This document shows, piece by piece, positions 23,007 to 33,967 of a DNA stretch of 64,000 nt (the first letter of the stretch is position 1; each line of letters starts with the position of its first letter). Source of the DNA: Selaginella moellendorffii. Taxonomy: Eukaryota > Streptophyta > Lycopodiopsida > Selaginellales > Selaginellaceae. Below the pieces are notes generated by a model, which did not search any database, was not told the origin of the DNA, and saw only the letters and a list, made by a program, of their open reading frames with translations. A program made the translations under genes and the position numbers. The stretch lies in contig NW_003314269.1 in assembly GCF_000143415.4 (NCBI RefSeq), forward strand, positions 2,659,060 through 2,723,059. Reading direction: 5' to 3'.

Positions 23007-24830
23007 TTATACAGGCTTCTGCTGAGCTAACTTTTCCTTGTTCACGAACAGCCCATGGAAACCGTATGGTACTCTCGAAGGGAGCTCGATGGACGCTACT
23101 GTGTCTAGCTTGGGAGAGCTCGCATCCATAATAAGCAGTTCGGAGACGCCAGTTATTTCATCGTGGACGTAGCAAAGCAGAAAGCCGTCATCTTCCTCGG
23201 CATCGTCGTTCCTGGGAACGAAAAATGGCTCACTGCCAAAACGTCCCGTTCCAAATTTTCTCCATGCAACCACAGCGGGGTCATACTCGAGAGCTTCTTC
23301 AGAGATGGTCGTCACGTTGGAACATCTGGGAGCATTCAGATCGAGCTTTGCAACTCCAGAGAACTTCGGCCATGGACCATAAATCGAATAATAAGCATAC
23401 CTCGTCTTTCTGGTGATCATCCGGTGATCGACTTGGCCGATCTCGAGAACTGCAGCAGTGACTCGTGTTACGGTAGCCAGGCTCGTCTTCATATCTAGAT
23501 GGACTTCACAGACAGTGTTATGAACGGAAGCCGGATCATCAAACATGTTCCTGAGCGGCCATGTCTTTGCAGCGATCAGCACGATCTTTTCTCCGCCGTC
23601 CTCCTCCCAGCCGGTCACAAAATGCAAACTCGTGAAGCCAGGGACGTCGAACCATTTCAAGCCGGACACATCCTCGGCGTTCCTGGGAAGAACACCAAAT
23701 CGTGGGACTTTGTTCTCGTCGCACACAACGGCAGAGGTTCTCTTCAGGAAGAGATCTTGGAACCGGAAAACTATCTGCGTCTCCGGGAAGACGACGAAGT
23801 TCTCGGTCGCCACGAAGTCGTGCATCATAACCGGCTCGGACAGGGGAATTGGAACGTCCTTGGACTTCACTCCTCGAGCAGACACTTTGAAGTACTTGAG
23901 ATACGGCTTCGTGGCGACGCTGTAGCTGTAACAGAGCAGCTCTCCAGTCCGTGGATCCAGCTTGGGATGAGCTGTCATTGGCGAGTTGAGCTGGTTCTCG
24001 CCATCAAAACCGAACCTTCCGACGGTCTCGAGGTCGCCACTCTCGCAGATACGAACAGCATAAGGCATGTCGTCCTCGGACATGGCGAGAAGAGTTCCAT
24101 TGTGGAAGACAAGCCCAGCGTTCGCAGTCCCGATTCCTCCAGTGGCATCGACGATTCCCAGCGCGACTCTCATGGCGAAGAGTGTGATGCGAGCGATTCC
24201 TGGGACTCCGTGACTATCTCCCAACGGATTCGGGAACAGGGACCGGCCAGCGGAAGCTTCGTGCTTGTACCTGTTGGTCTTGGTGTAGCGGCAACAGTAG
24301 TATGGAACTCCACCAACGAACTTGACAGCGTGAAGCATTCCATGGCCGTCGAAGTAGTGGTATCCTCCCACCGGCTTGAAGAGCGGATTGGCACCGTTCC
24401 GGATGTAGATGCCTCCTTTCAGGCACTCCGGGATCTCTCCTCGAACCAGGGTGCACGGCTGCGGAGGGACTTCGCAGGGAACCGGCGCAAAGTTGTCGGC
24501 GAGCTGGATCTTTGGGTCCGATCGCGGCGGACGCACCACTCGCGGCTCGATGAAGTTTGCAATGAAGCTCTCGGCGGCGTCGCAGAGCCGTCCTGCTATG
24601 CCCGTGTATTGCTTTCTGGCGCTGGTGGTGGCGGTGGTGTTGGTGGTGGTGGTGGTGGCGATGGAGGAGGAGCTTAAACTAAGTAAGCTTTTCAGTTCTT
24701 TTTCTTCTTCCAGTGGCTGCTCCCTGACTGCTGTTGCTCTGATTCCAGGGTGGTGGCTTTGCGCTGCTGCTCGCGTTTTGCTCACTGGAGAGAGAAATCC
24801 GGCTGCTCCATGATGGAGTACGAAAGCCAT
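23007..24830 (-). CDS. NCED: Carotenoid cleavage dioxygenase, NCED-like
   Basis: Intronless, 607 residues from the ATG at 24830 (an upstream in-frame GTG exists). The leader is Ser/Thr-rich with a run of Thr, suitable for a plastid transit peptide. Diagnostic blocks: IQLADNFAPVPCEVPPQ, GGIYIRNGANPLFKPVGGYH, FDGHGMLHAV, TANAGLVFHNGTLLAMSEDD, SRVPYGFHGLFV. The four iron-binding histidines lie in MTAHPK, MMHDFVATENF, TSLHFVTGWEED and YGFHG. Wording of several blocks (RNGANPLF, LAMSEDDMPYAV, KPYLKYFKVS) is nearer to 9-cis-epoxycarotenoid dioxygenases of abscisic acid synthesis than to CCD4, but CCD4-type activity cannot be ruled out. Convergent with APEM9; the two stop codons are 40 bp apart. Confidence 0.85.
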   Translation of the reverse strand: MAFVLHHGAAGFLSPVSKTRAAAQSHHPGIRATAVREQPLEEEKELKSLLSLSSSSIATTTTTNTTATTSARKQYTGIAGRLCDAAESFIANFIEPRVVRPPRSDPKIQLADNFAPVPCEVPPQPCTLVRGEIPECLKGGIYIRNGANPLFKPVGGYHYFDGHGMLHAVKFVGGVPYYCCRYTKTNRYKHEASAGRSLFPNPLGDSHGVPGIARITLFAMRVALGIVDATGGIGTANAGLVFHNGTLLAMSEDDMPYAVRICESGDLETVGRFGFDGENQLNSPMTAHPKLDPRTGELLCYSYSVATKPYLKYFKVSARGVKSKDVPIPLSEPVMMHDFVATENFVVFPETQIVFRFQDLFLKRTSAVVCDENKVPRFGVLPRNAEDVSGLKWFDVPGFTSLHFVTGWEEDGGEKIVLIAAKTWPLRNMFDDPASVHNTVCEVHLDMKTSLATVTRVTAAVLEIGQVDHRMITRKTRYAYYSIYGPWPKFSGVAKLDLNAPRCSNVTTISEEALEYDPAVVAWRKFGTGRFGSEPFFVPRNDDAEEDDGFLLCYVHDEITGVSELLIMDASSPKLDTVASIELPSRVPYGFHGLFVNKEKLAQQKPV

Positions 24831-25211
24831 TCTCTGTGAGATGGCGAGACGAGAGCTTTCTCGCCGCGAGTACACTCAAGGAACGCAAAGCATTGTCGTG
24901 GACACTACTCAGAGTAATGAATCGGCATGAGTCACTGTACTCGCTCAAGCTCAAATTCAGCGCTACAAGCAACAAAGACAGATGCCTTGCGGGAGGGACA
25001 ATCTTGAAGATCTAGTTGATTTTGTGGCTCCCCATCGATAAGACCACTCGGTCTTGCCATTCCCGGGCCTACATCTCTATACGTAAGCCAGATTTAAACA
25101 CACGGTGGCGCGAGATTTTGAATTAAAACACTGGTTACACGTGGTAACTTTTCACTGGCATGCCACGTCCGACGTGGTGGCAAATTTTAGGGCTTGCGAT
25201 AGGGAAGGGGA
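24831..25211. promoter_or_regulatory. Divergent intergenic region, NCED-like / Fes1-Sil1-like
   Basis: 381 bp between the start codons of two divergent genes. It contains ACGTGG (25139) and CACGTCCGACGTGG (25163-25176), ACGT-core motifs often bound by bZIP factors in abscisic-acid responses. This would fit regulation of an NCED gene, but function is inferred. Confidence 0.5.
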
Positions 25212-26754
25212 ATGGCGAGAATGGCGATGCCGATGGCGCTGGTGTGTTTCTTCTCCCTGGCCTGCGCGGCGGCAGCGGCAGCGGCGCCGCCCACTGTGCT
25301 CTCTAGGATAGCTGGGCTGGACGCGAAGCTGAATTCGAGCCGGGGAGGCTTTGCGTGGGTGACTGGAATCGACGAGAAGGATCTGGAAACCAAGGCGCAG
25401 GTCTCGCTGTTGGAGGATACCGAGGTCGGGTTTCCAACGCTAGATAGCCTTCTCCAATGGGCCATAGGTATCAAACAATGCTTGCTGGGTTGGATGGTAT
25501 AAGATTCGTGTTCTTCGCAGGACACTCTGATCCAGAGAAACTAAAGGACTCTGCCAGGGAAACCATGAGGCTTACTCCCGAGGAACTCGCAAAGCGTCGA
25601 GCGGATATCAAGGTAAGGAAAGAAACCTGGAGAAACGAACTGGCTGTTTATAATGGATTTGTTTGTTTCTGTGCTTATTAGGAACTGATGGAGAGATTGA
25701 AAATGCCATCTGATGCAGATTTGATGAGAATAGCGATCAAGGATCTTAAGAATTCTTCTCTCTCGGTTGACGAGCACAAGCGTGCTTTGGACGAGCTACT
25801 GGAGCTCGTTGAGCCGATTGACAACGCAAATGGTACCTGTTTTTGTTTTCCCTGTTTTGGAACTTTCACTGAAAAATCTCTTTCTCTCAGATTTAAACAA
25901 GCTGGGTGGCCTGGAAGCTGTGATCGATGTGCTCCAGAGCCCCGAAGAGGACATCCGGGTAGCCGCAGCGTGGGTGCTGGGAAAGGCCAGTCAGAACAAT
26001 CGTCTCGTCCAAAGTCAGGTAAAAAACCTTGTCCGATGGAAAGCGGCGGCTACATGAACTTCTTCATGTCTTTATCATTGCAGATTTTACAAATGGAAAC
26101 ACTTCCAGCTTTGATGAAGATGGTTACGGCTACTTCCGAGGAGGAGGCCGTGAAGGCTCTGTATGCCGTTTCCGCTGTGATCAGGAACTATCCCGCTGGC
26201 CACGAAGCGTTTTACGAGCAAGGTGGCGCGAGACTCTTGCAGGTAAGCGTCGTGGAAACTTGATTTCTCGCTCCAATCTCTGTTAATCTTCTTGATCCTG
26301 TCGAGCAGGAACTGTTAAGCAGCTCTAGCACGAGCCAGAGACTCATGAAGAAGGCTCTGTTTTTGGTGGCCGACTTAGCCGAGCAGCTTGCGGAAGCTGG
26401 AGGAGGTTTATCAAGCTACGTTCCCGAGGACGAGCTAGTGGAATCTGTTGTCCAGATACTCGGTTCGTCCGACTTGGACACTCAAGAAAAGGCAAGAAAG
26501 CCTCTCGAAGTTTTTGTGAGTTTTAACTTGCGTGAACTTTTGGTATGCAGGCACTCATGGCTCTCAAGAGCCTGGCTCGCGTCGGGAGCACGCACAAGAC
26601 GCTCAAGGGCGTGTCGGGGTTGGATGTGGCGCTGGAAAAGCTCCGGCGGACGCTGGAGCAGCTGATGCTCGAGCAGGATCATGTGGAGCTGGCCAGGGAC
26701 ATGGAGGAACTGAGGAAAGAAGTAGCAGCGTCCTTGCAGGTTGGACGGATTTGA
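25212..26754 (+). CDS. Secretory Fes1/HspBP1/Sil1-like Hsp70 nucleotide exchange factor
   Basis: Seven or more short-intron exons; the first ends at 25467. The N-terminus (MARMAMPMALVCFFSLACAAAAAAA) is a clear signal peptide. The spliced body keeps the Fes1/HspBP1 order: LDSLLQWAIGHSDPEKLKDSA, LTPEELAKRRADIKELMERL, then armadillo-like repeats (LDELLELVEPIDNANDL; GGLEAVIDVLQSPEEDIRVAAAWVLGKASQNN; LPALMKMVTATSEEEAVKALYAVSAVIRN; GGARLLQELL). Such proteins release ADP from Hsp70; the signal peptide implies BiP in the ER as partner, as for Sil1. No HDEL/KDEL signal is seen at the C-terminus (VAASLQVGRI). Confidence 0.8.
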
Positions 26755-26956
26755 CCCGACAATACAAAGGATTGCCTTTGGTTTGTAAATTTTTACTGCC
26801 TGCTCGAGAAATCAAGTTTGTAAAGCTTTCTGTTTTCATATGTCCAAAAAGCTTATTTTGAAATTATTTTTAAAGACTTTCCAATGTCTTAATCAGTTAG
26901 GGTGAATATATCTAAAATATGCTTGAATATTTTATTATCTAGCATTTCATTTATGT
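26755..26956. other. 3' region of the Fes1/Sil1-like gene
   Basis: AT-rich, no gene; probably 3' UTR and terminator signals. Confidence 0.4.
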
Positions 26957-27414
26957 TTATAATTTATAAACATACCTAAACACCTCCCAATATATTCTAT
27001 TATCCCAAACTTGACATTCCAGAACTTGCTCTCCTAGCATTTCTCCAGCCTTTTTGGACTCACACCAATTACTCCTTACATTCTCCAACAATGTATAACA
27101 CCCTCTGTTGGGATAATACCCAAGAGCTTTCGGAGAGAGTAAGGGCTCACGAATCTTCTCTAAAGCCATTTGCATGGCCTCTTAGACAATCAAGTCCCCC
27201 ACCCCATCGGCAAAAGTGGACTGCCTTGAAAGGATCTTGCCTCCCTTTCTTCCAGTAGAATTTGCAGTTGCCCAAGAATATCTCTGTTCACTTCGTCCGC
27301 ATAGCCCAGAGGTTTACTAGGAGATAAGTGACCAGTGACTTGTATGGAAATCTTGCTACAAACTTCCCTGGATAACACAATCAGAAAAACCAAAAAAGAG
27401 CTCCACTGTAACAT
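26957..27414 (-). pseudogene. Possible broken gene for a small secreted protein
   Basis: Two open pieces follow each other on the minus strand. The first starts at an ATG (27414) with a signal-peptide-like leader (MLQWSSFLVFLIVLSREVCS), then runs 74 residues. Near 27205 the frame shifts and a TAA interrupts the second piece, which continues as EAMQMALEKIREPLLSPKAL...RGCYTLLENVRSNWCESKKAGEMLGEQVLECQ. The continuous amphipathic character and Cys spacing across the break suggest one former gene. I recognise no family. It may equally be chance open frames in a low-complexity region. Confidence 0.3.
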
Positions 27415-28690
27415 GGCGTAGGGTCACAATCCTGGCTATGCAATTTAACCCCTCACCTTGCCCTTGATGTTGTTGAAGGGCACCATTGCCTGCTTTGCCA
27501 CTGTAGCCTTAGCAACTATCTTGCTGTTGGATCCTCCTCCTATGTATTCTTTGTTTGTTTATGGTAGTTCATGAACTTTGTTCTTGAGGCGAGCTAGATG
27601 CATATTGGATAACTGCAGGAAAGCTTAAATAAGTTGATGGGATTTGTTTTTTAGCTCAATTTACTTTTTTTTTTTTTTTTGTCATTGTGTTTTAAATGAA
27701 TTAATATTATCAATTAATTAGACAAGTTTGTATGATGGGTTTAATTTGCACAATTCCATAATCGTCATACAACTTAGGAATAAAGGGTTTTTCACCACTT
27801 TTGCAAACGGCAACCCTACCCTGAATGATTTTGCTATTTTAATGGCACTACCAAAATAGAACGCTGCTCAATCGATGTCTTGAACATAGACAATTCTCAC
27901 TCCATCAGCCATTAGTTATCCAAAATTTGATAGTATCTATGTTATGAAAAAAATAAAAGTATTTTTTAAGGTTATAGGATTTACAATTTATTATTCTTTG
28001 AATAAGAGCTTTTCTGGAATTTAGTATTCATAGTGATAAAAAGGATATGTATTATAAATCTTTAATTATTTTTCTTTAATCTTATATAAAATTTTAAATT
28101 CAGTAAATAAAATTAATGAAGTTTAAGTATAACTTTAATATTTGTTATTTGTTTAGATATTTTGAGTTTGTGGGGTTTTGATTTTGTGAAAAAGTTGGAG
28201 TATTGTATATGTGTTTTGGGATTTTGAAATAGTGTTGATAAAATGTAAAAATAATGTTATATGTTTTAATATTAAATAATTGCACCAATGTGTAGAACTA
28301 CTATTGTATATTTCTTTTTTTTTCTTCTGCACTTTAGGGTTTTAAAGAGTTTACATTTATTATTAATTTAGAAAGATTAGTTTTGGAAAAAATATTTATG
28401 CCATGTTAATAAATGTTTCTTTGCAATATTCTAAATATTTTATTTGTTTAAGTACAATGGTACATAATGCATAGTAATTATAAATAAGTAAATAAATCTT
28501 GGAAAGTAAAATTAGTTATTTACTTATGATAGTTAAATAAGTTTTTTTGAATTTCTTATTTTTTAATTAGAGAAAATATTCTACTAAAGGTTGTTATTCA
28601 TTAAAATTAATTTTGTTAAAAATATATTTATAATTATTTTTCTAAACATTTCTTAGTATACTCTAGTTTATGCTATCATCTGTGAGTGCA
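27415..28690. other. AT-rich intergenic region left of the gypsy element
   Basis: 1.3 kb, very AT-rich from about 27650, with a T19 run near 27665. No coding region is supported. A GC-richer patch at 27430-27540 may be an upstream remnant of the broken gene at 26957-27414. Confidence 0.4.
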
Positions 28691-28845
28691 TGGAATATGG
28701 AAAGGGAATACAGAAATGTGCATATCAATTAGCCCAAAAACCTTAGCTTATATACCGGAGTGAGTGGTCCGGATTGAAACCAATCCAAAATCCCACTACG
28801 CTAATATTAGTATACGGCATCGTAGCCGTACACTTCGCCCTCACA
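28691..28845 (-). repeat. 3' LTR of the gypsy element
   Basis: Matches 33508-33672 almost base for base apart from scattered substitutions and lack of a ~10-bp stretch (present in the other copy as CGACAGCTAC). On the minus strand it starts TGTGAGGGC and ends ATTCCA. Confidence 0.85.
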
Positions 28846-28877
28846 ACATCCCCTCCTCTCGGAATAATGGAAGGCCG

Positions 28878-30323
28878 TCAGGGTTCTCTTGTAAATGGGC
28901 CGGGATCTGGAGGAATGTCAGGGGGAGGCATCAGTGGATCTGTAGATGGTATTAACTGCTCCTGATCCCTTTGTATGAAGCGTTTTAACCGCTGCACATG
29001 CACAATCTCCGGAGGATCGGCCTGCTGAACGTCATGCCGAACCTCATAAACTTGTGGTCTAACTTGCCGCAACACCCGATACGGTCCTTTCCACTGCGCA
29101 AGGAGCCCCTTAGATAAACCACATACTGTAAGATGGGGAAAACGGACTAACACCAAATCATCCACTTTGTACTATGCAGGTGGATGATGATGGGAATTAT
29201 AGCGCCATTGTTGTCCCACTTGTACGCAACCTAAGTGTTCAGCAAACTCTACTCGGATAAGTGGAAGAATGCTTGTCAAATATTGATCCCATGACCTAGC
29301 ATCAGGAGCTCGTGGCAATCGCGAAGGTAAACCCAACTCTGTTGGTAATATTGGATCATGACCATATAGAAGTTTATATGGTGAAGCACCAACAGAACTC
29401 TGCACCTCTGTGACATAGGCATACCGAAGAGACGGCAAATAACCATCCCAATCCGAATGCTGAAAGTTCACATACTTCGCAATCATCCCTTTGAATGTCC
29501 GAACGAGCCGTTCCACCAGACCGTCTGATTGTGGATGATAAGCACTCGTAAAAGTGTGGCGTATCCCCAACCGAGATGTCAAAACATGAAATACCTCAGC
29601 CATAAATGCAGGACCATTATCCGAAAGAATCCGCTCTGGACAAGAATGCTGGAACACCACTCGATTGAGGAGGAAGTATCCAACAGCAGTTGCAGAGGCA
29701 CTAGCAAGAGCACCAACTTCCACCCAACGAGTCAAGTAGTCAGAAACAATAATAATATACTCATTGCCAGCAGTCAATCGTGGAAAAGGTCCTATAAGAT
29801 CAAACGCCACCAACTCAAACGGACGAGAAACTGCAATTGACTCCAACCGTCCTTCCGCAACACAAGGGGGAGTATTACGAGCTTGGCACCAAACGCAGCT
29901 ACGCACATACCGGATAATATCACGTCGCATCTCTGGCCAATAGAAAGATCTACGCAGCTTCTCGATGACATGACGGTGTCCCATATGCCCACCTAGAACA
30001 GGAGAATCATGGTAGGCATGGAGAAACTGCGGAATAAACACCGAAGGCACCACCAGCCGTAAATGATCATCAGGATCCGTCCCCACAAAATAAAGAAGGC
30101 CATCTTCAAGGCGATATTGAGAATGTAAATGCCGGAAAGGCAAGTCATCAGCAAGTGATGCAGTATTCTCAAACCCATCTCGAAGCCTTTGAATCCACGG
30201 CTCAATCTTTTGAGCCTCGCGAACCTCATCCAGAGAAGGTAGATCTTGCTCTGCGCCCTGTGGACACTGAACGTCAAGGACAGCAACCACCGACGGCACA
30301 GAATCCTCATCTAGAAAATCCAC
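28878..30323 (-). pseudogene. Integrase of the gypsy element
   Basis: Zinc-binding region with H and C pairs (GHMGHRHVIEKLRRSFYW, CVWCQARN), then the catalytic core with all three acidic residues in context: AFDLIGPF, LSDNGPAF and QSDGLVERLVRTFK. A TAG at 29172-29174 separates the core from a tail (VLVRFPHL..., GPY/F-like) that remains open to 28878. Confidence 0.85.
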
Positions 30324-32437
30324 AAATGCTGGAATAACAAGTTTGTCAGAAACATGAGAAGTGAGTGGAGAAGGAAGAGGAGCTCAAGAAAGGGCATCAG
30401 CATCAGCCATAGAACTCCCTGGGCGATGAACAACATCGAAATCATATATCTGAAGCTTCAAAGCCCATCGAGCCGTACGACCAACCAGGTTCTTCCGCTT
30501 CAATAATGAAGTAACAGCAGCATGGTCACCTTCAAGTAACGTCCGAGAACCATGTAGATATGCATGAAGTTTCTCGAAACCTCAGACTACTGCTAAACAC
30601 TCCTTCTCCGTCGTGGAGTAGTTCATCTCCACTGGTTGTAATGTACGGCTTATGTATCAATGGGATGGCGCTGACCAGGCACACTTGAGCTCTCTTGCAT
30701 CAACACACCTCCAAGACCAATGTCAGAAGCATCCACGCGCAAAATAAAATGTCGAGTGTAGTCAGGATATGCCAAAACCGGAGGAGTCGTCAATAGCTCT
30801 TTGAGATTCACGAACGCCCGCTCACAATCTGGAGACCAGATGAAAGATGACGTTGATGACTTCAGCAACGCTCGCAATGATGTAGTGCGATCGGAAAGAT
30901 GATCCACAAAACGACCGAGATACTGCACCTTACCCAAAAAGTGCTGCACATCATTCACACACTTCAGAGTAGGGAACTTTAGAACAGCCACAAGTTTGTC
31001 AGGATCAACTTGCAAACCCTCACGAGAAATACGGTACCCAAGATAAGTTGTGTCCTTAGACCCAAACACGCACTTTGACCGCTTCAGCTTTAAACCAACA
31101 TCGCGTAGCCGATCCAACACTTTACAAACATCACGAACGTGCTCCTCCCACGTCCCCTCTGAGTGGATCAAGACATCATCAATGAAGTCAGCCGTCACCT
31201 CCGGCATATCGCAAAGAACCTCGTCCATCATCCGCTGAAAAGTTGCTGGAGCATTGTTCAAACCAAACGGCATCACCAAGAACTCGTACAAACCAAATGG
31301 TGTATGAAAAGCAGTCTTAAGAATATCTTCTTTGGCCATCAGTACTTGCCAATACCCAGAAGCAAGATCTAGCTTGGTGAACCAACGACTTCGCCCCAGA
31401 TGATCCAAGAGATCAGCAGTGTGAGGAAGAGGGTACACGTCCGGGATCGTCACTTCATTTAACGGATAATAGTCGATATAGAAACGAATACTCCCATCAG
31501 GCTTTGTCACAAGATGAGGTTCAGATGCCCAAGGACTCCGCGACTTCCGAATAACACCCTTCTCCAACATCTCCTTGACGTTTGCACGTAAAATCTTGAT
31601 CTCCTTGGGTGACCGACGACGAACAGGAACCTTGATTGGACGAGCATCCCCAGTTGGAATGGGATGATGTGTGGCAATCTTGGCCCCAGACAATAGGTCA
31701 AATTCAAAGAGATCAGAATACTCCTTCATGAGCTGGTCAACAGCTGCAACACAAAGATCATCGGAGGGATCGGAAAAGGGAAGAGAAGAACAAGATGGAA
31801 ACACAAGAGGAAACAGTGGGGGAACAAAAGTAATGGAAGCAGAGGTAGAAGTAGAGGGACGAAGAGGTACGGAAGTGAGAGGAATGGATGAAACATAAGG
31901 AAGTATGAGACAAGGGGGAGAAGCCTCAAAGTCACATTTGGCATGATTGCGCTGCAACCAATCCATACCAAGAATGAGGTCAAAAGCTTGACTCGGCACC
32001 ACCCGCAATGATTGCAACTCAAGCTCGAGATCACCCACACGCACAACCAGGTCCGCCTCATCTCGTGCACATGCATGTGTACGGCCGTTGCCATAAAGAA
32101 TGAAAACTGGATCCGCCGCACGACGCAAGTGTAGACGACAACGTGTGGCAACAGGTCGAGCAATAGAAGATAAACTCGAACCTGTATCAACCAACACGGA
32201 GAGAAGAATAGGAGACCTCTTGTTATAAAAACGAGCTTGGAAAGTAAACACTGGATGAACCAGTGCCGAGTGAACCCCTTGATGATACTCCCGAAAGAAA
32301 GATGGAGGGGTCACTAACTTATTCGCGCAAGGCCCCTCCATTACTTGCGCGACTCCTCGTTTCCCGAATGCACCTCGATATCCAAACCTTCCACCGCAGC
32401 AGCACCAATAGGACGTTGCTGACGCCAAGGTCTCCAC
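30324..32437 (-). pseudogene. Protease, reverse transcriptase and RNase H of the gypsy element
   Basis: The open part to 30650 shows an aspartic protease (VDTGSSLSSI), RT blocks (KLDLASGYWQV, LVMPFGLNNAPATFQRMM, the catalytic FIDDVLIHSEG with Phe in place of the usual Tyr) and the start of RNase H (RVDASDIGLGGVL). Near 30655 the frame shifts. The rest of RNase H is recognisable in another frame and carries TGA stops at about 30582-30584 and 30384-30386, so no functional polyprotein can be made from this copy. Confidence 0.85.
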
Positions 32438-33273
32438 CTAGGAAATGGAGGTTGCCAATCCGGAAAGCGCCGACAACGCCGATAAGTATGACCAACTTCA
32501 TCACACGCCCAGCAACGAACATCACGGCCACGACCACGTCCTTGCCCTTGTCCTTAGACTCGAGTAGCAGCAGCATCAACCTCCATGGGAACAGGACCAT
32601 CACTCATAGGAACTGGAGTTGAAGGACGTGTAACAAGAAGTGGAAGAGGTGACGTCTCATAACGTTGTGCCAAGCGAAGAGCATCGTCAAGAGTGGCAGA
32701 AGCAAGTGCATGCACAAGTCCGACAAAATCTTGACGAAGTGTTGGCCACAACATTCCTAACTTGATCCGCTCCGACATATTTGGCTCCGCACGAAGCAAA
32801 AGACTTCGGAAACGAACGCCAAATTGCATCACCGACTCAGATGGCCCTTGGCGAAGACGATGCAATTGTTGGAAGGCATCATCACAATTGTCGGCGTGTC
32901 CGAAGGCATGTTTGAAGACGTCCGGAAGAGCACTCCAATCACCACGAGTGGCTGCGCTCAATCCATTGTACCACTGCAATGCCATCCCTTGGAGACATGT
33001 GGGGAACTCACGCAAACGTCGAGCATCATCCCAAGAATGATATGTAGCAATCATCGTGAAGTGATCGAACCAATGGTACATATCATCCCTAAGATTCCCA
33101 CGAAAGAACTCCAGCCGAATGCGAGGATTGGCACCAAAAGCAGGAGGAGTTGTACCATGTGCCGTGAACGCCGCCATCAACTGAGTTTGGTTGTTCAATT
33201 GCAAGCGCATAGCATCAAGCAATTGAACCAACTGCTGCTCTAGAGTCAAAGGAGGAGATTGCGGATCGGCCAT
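32430..33273 (-). pseudogene. gag of the gypsy element
   Basis: Starts at an ATG (33273). The capsid-like part carries RIRLEFFRGNLRDDMYHWFD, FPTCLQGMALQWYNGL and QFGVRFRSLL, typical of plant gag. The frame is stopped by TAA at 32554; in the same frame directly after it comes an RG-rich patch and a CCHC knuckle (CWACDEVGHTYRRC), so the stop is probably a late mutation. Pol lies in the -1 frame relative to gag. Confidence 0.8.
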
Positions 33274-33507
33274 GAAGATGAATGAAAAAGAAAGAGCAAA
33301 AGAAGAAAAATGACAAAAAGCTGGAAAGAAATGGTAAATCTAGACAATGCAAGAAGCTAAATCTAAACCAAAATCCTGAAAGGAAAGAACAAAATAAAGG
33401 AAATGGAAAAAGCTAGATCTAGACAATGCAAAAGCTAGATCTAAACCAAAATCCCAAATCCAAGCACTCCCCAGGGACAATCAAAAATGCCCCTCACCTC
33501 CACCATA

Positions 33508-33672
33508 TGGAATATGGAAAAGGAATACAGAAATGCGCATATCAATTAGCCCAAAAACCTTAGCTTATATACAAGAGTGAGTGATCCAGATTGAAACCAA
33601 TCCGACAGCTACCAAAATCCCACTATGCTAATATTAGTATACGGCATCATAGCCGTACATTTGGCCCTCACA
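33508..33672 (-). repeat. 5' LTR of the gypsy element
   Basis: On the minus strand it starts TGTGAGGGC and ends ATTCCA, two bases before the putative primer-binding site TGGTGGAGG. Only 165 bp, short for a gypsy LTR. Confidence 0.85.
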
Positions 33673-33967
33673 CATCTAAGTTTTTATATAATAAAAATAA
33701 AATTATGTTTTTAACTTATAATATTATAAATTTTTAATTAATCAATTGAATTAAATATTACTATTAAACAAGCAAAATGTTGTTACATGTAATGTGCAAT
33801 AAATTATTTTCAGGAAATAAATAATTTACCACTTAATTCTTTTATTACAGAGAAGGAAATGTATTTATACTTTTATTATTATAATATTAAAAGTTATTTA
33901 AGATGGAAAAGTTTGGATGTGCTAAAATGGCAAATTTCTCTGGCTCAATGGCCAAGAACCCTAATGC
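33673..33967. promoter_or_regulatory. Upstream region of TGD1
   Basis: 295 bp, very AT-rich on the left, between the gypsy 5' LTR and the TGD1 start. The retroelement inserted within 300 bp of the gene. A telo-box-like AACCCTAA lies at 33957-33964, immediately before the ATG. Confidence 0.5.

Larger units (their letters stand above)
28691..33672 (-). mobile_element. Ty3/gypsy LTR retrotransposon, degraded
   Basis: About 5 kb between two direct repeats of 155 and 165 bp. In minus-strand order: 5' LTR, putative primer-binding site (33486-33505), gag with a CCHC knuckle, protease, reverse transcriptase, RNase H, integrase, 3' LTR. Reverse transcriptase before integrase places it in Ty3/gypsy. 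The tail after the integrase core has a GPY/F-like module (KGPYRVLRQVRPQVYEV) and no chromodomain. The copy is broken by several stops and a frameshift. A CATC sits just right of the 5' LTR and ten bases left of the 3' LTR, so the target duplication is not clear. Confidence 0.9.

Noticed and set aside
23499-24677. 392-codon open frame on the plus strand
   Set aside because: It lies wholly antisense to the NCED-like CDS, has no family features, and begins at a start artefact. High GC at third positions of the real gene keeps the opposite frame open.
33268-33300. Chance that the gypsy element is an envelope-bearing retrovirus-like element
   Set aside because: Nothing resembling an extra frame lies between the integrase and the 3' LTR (28846-28877 is only 32 bp).
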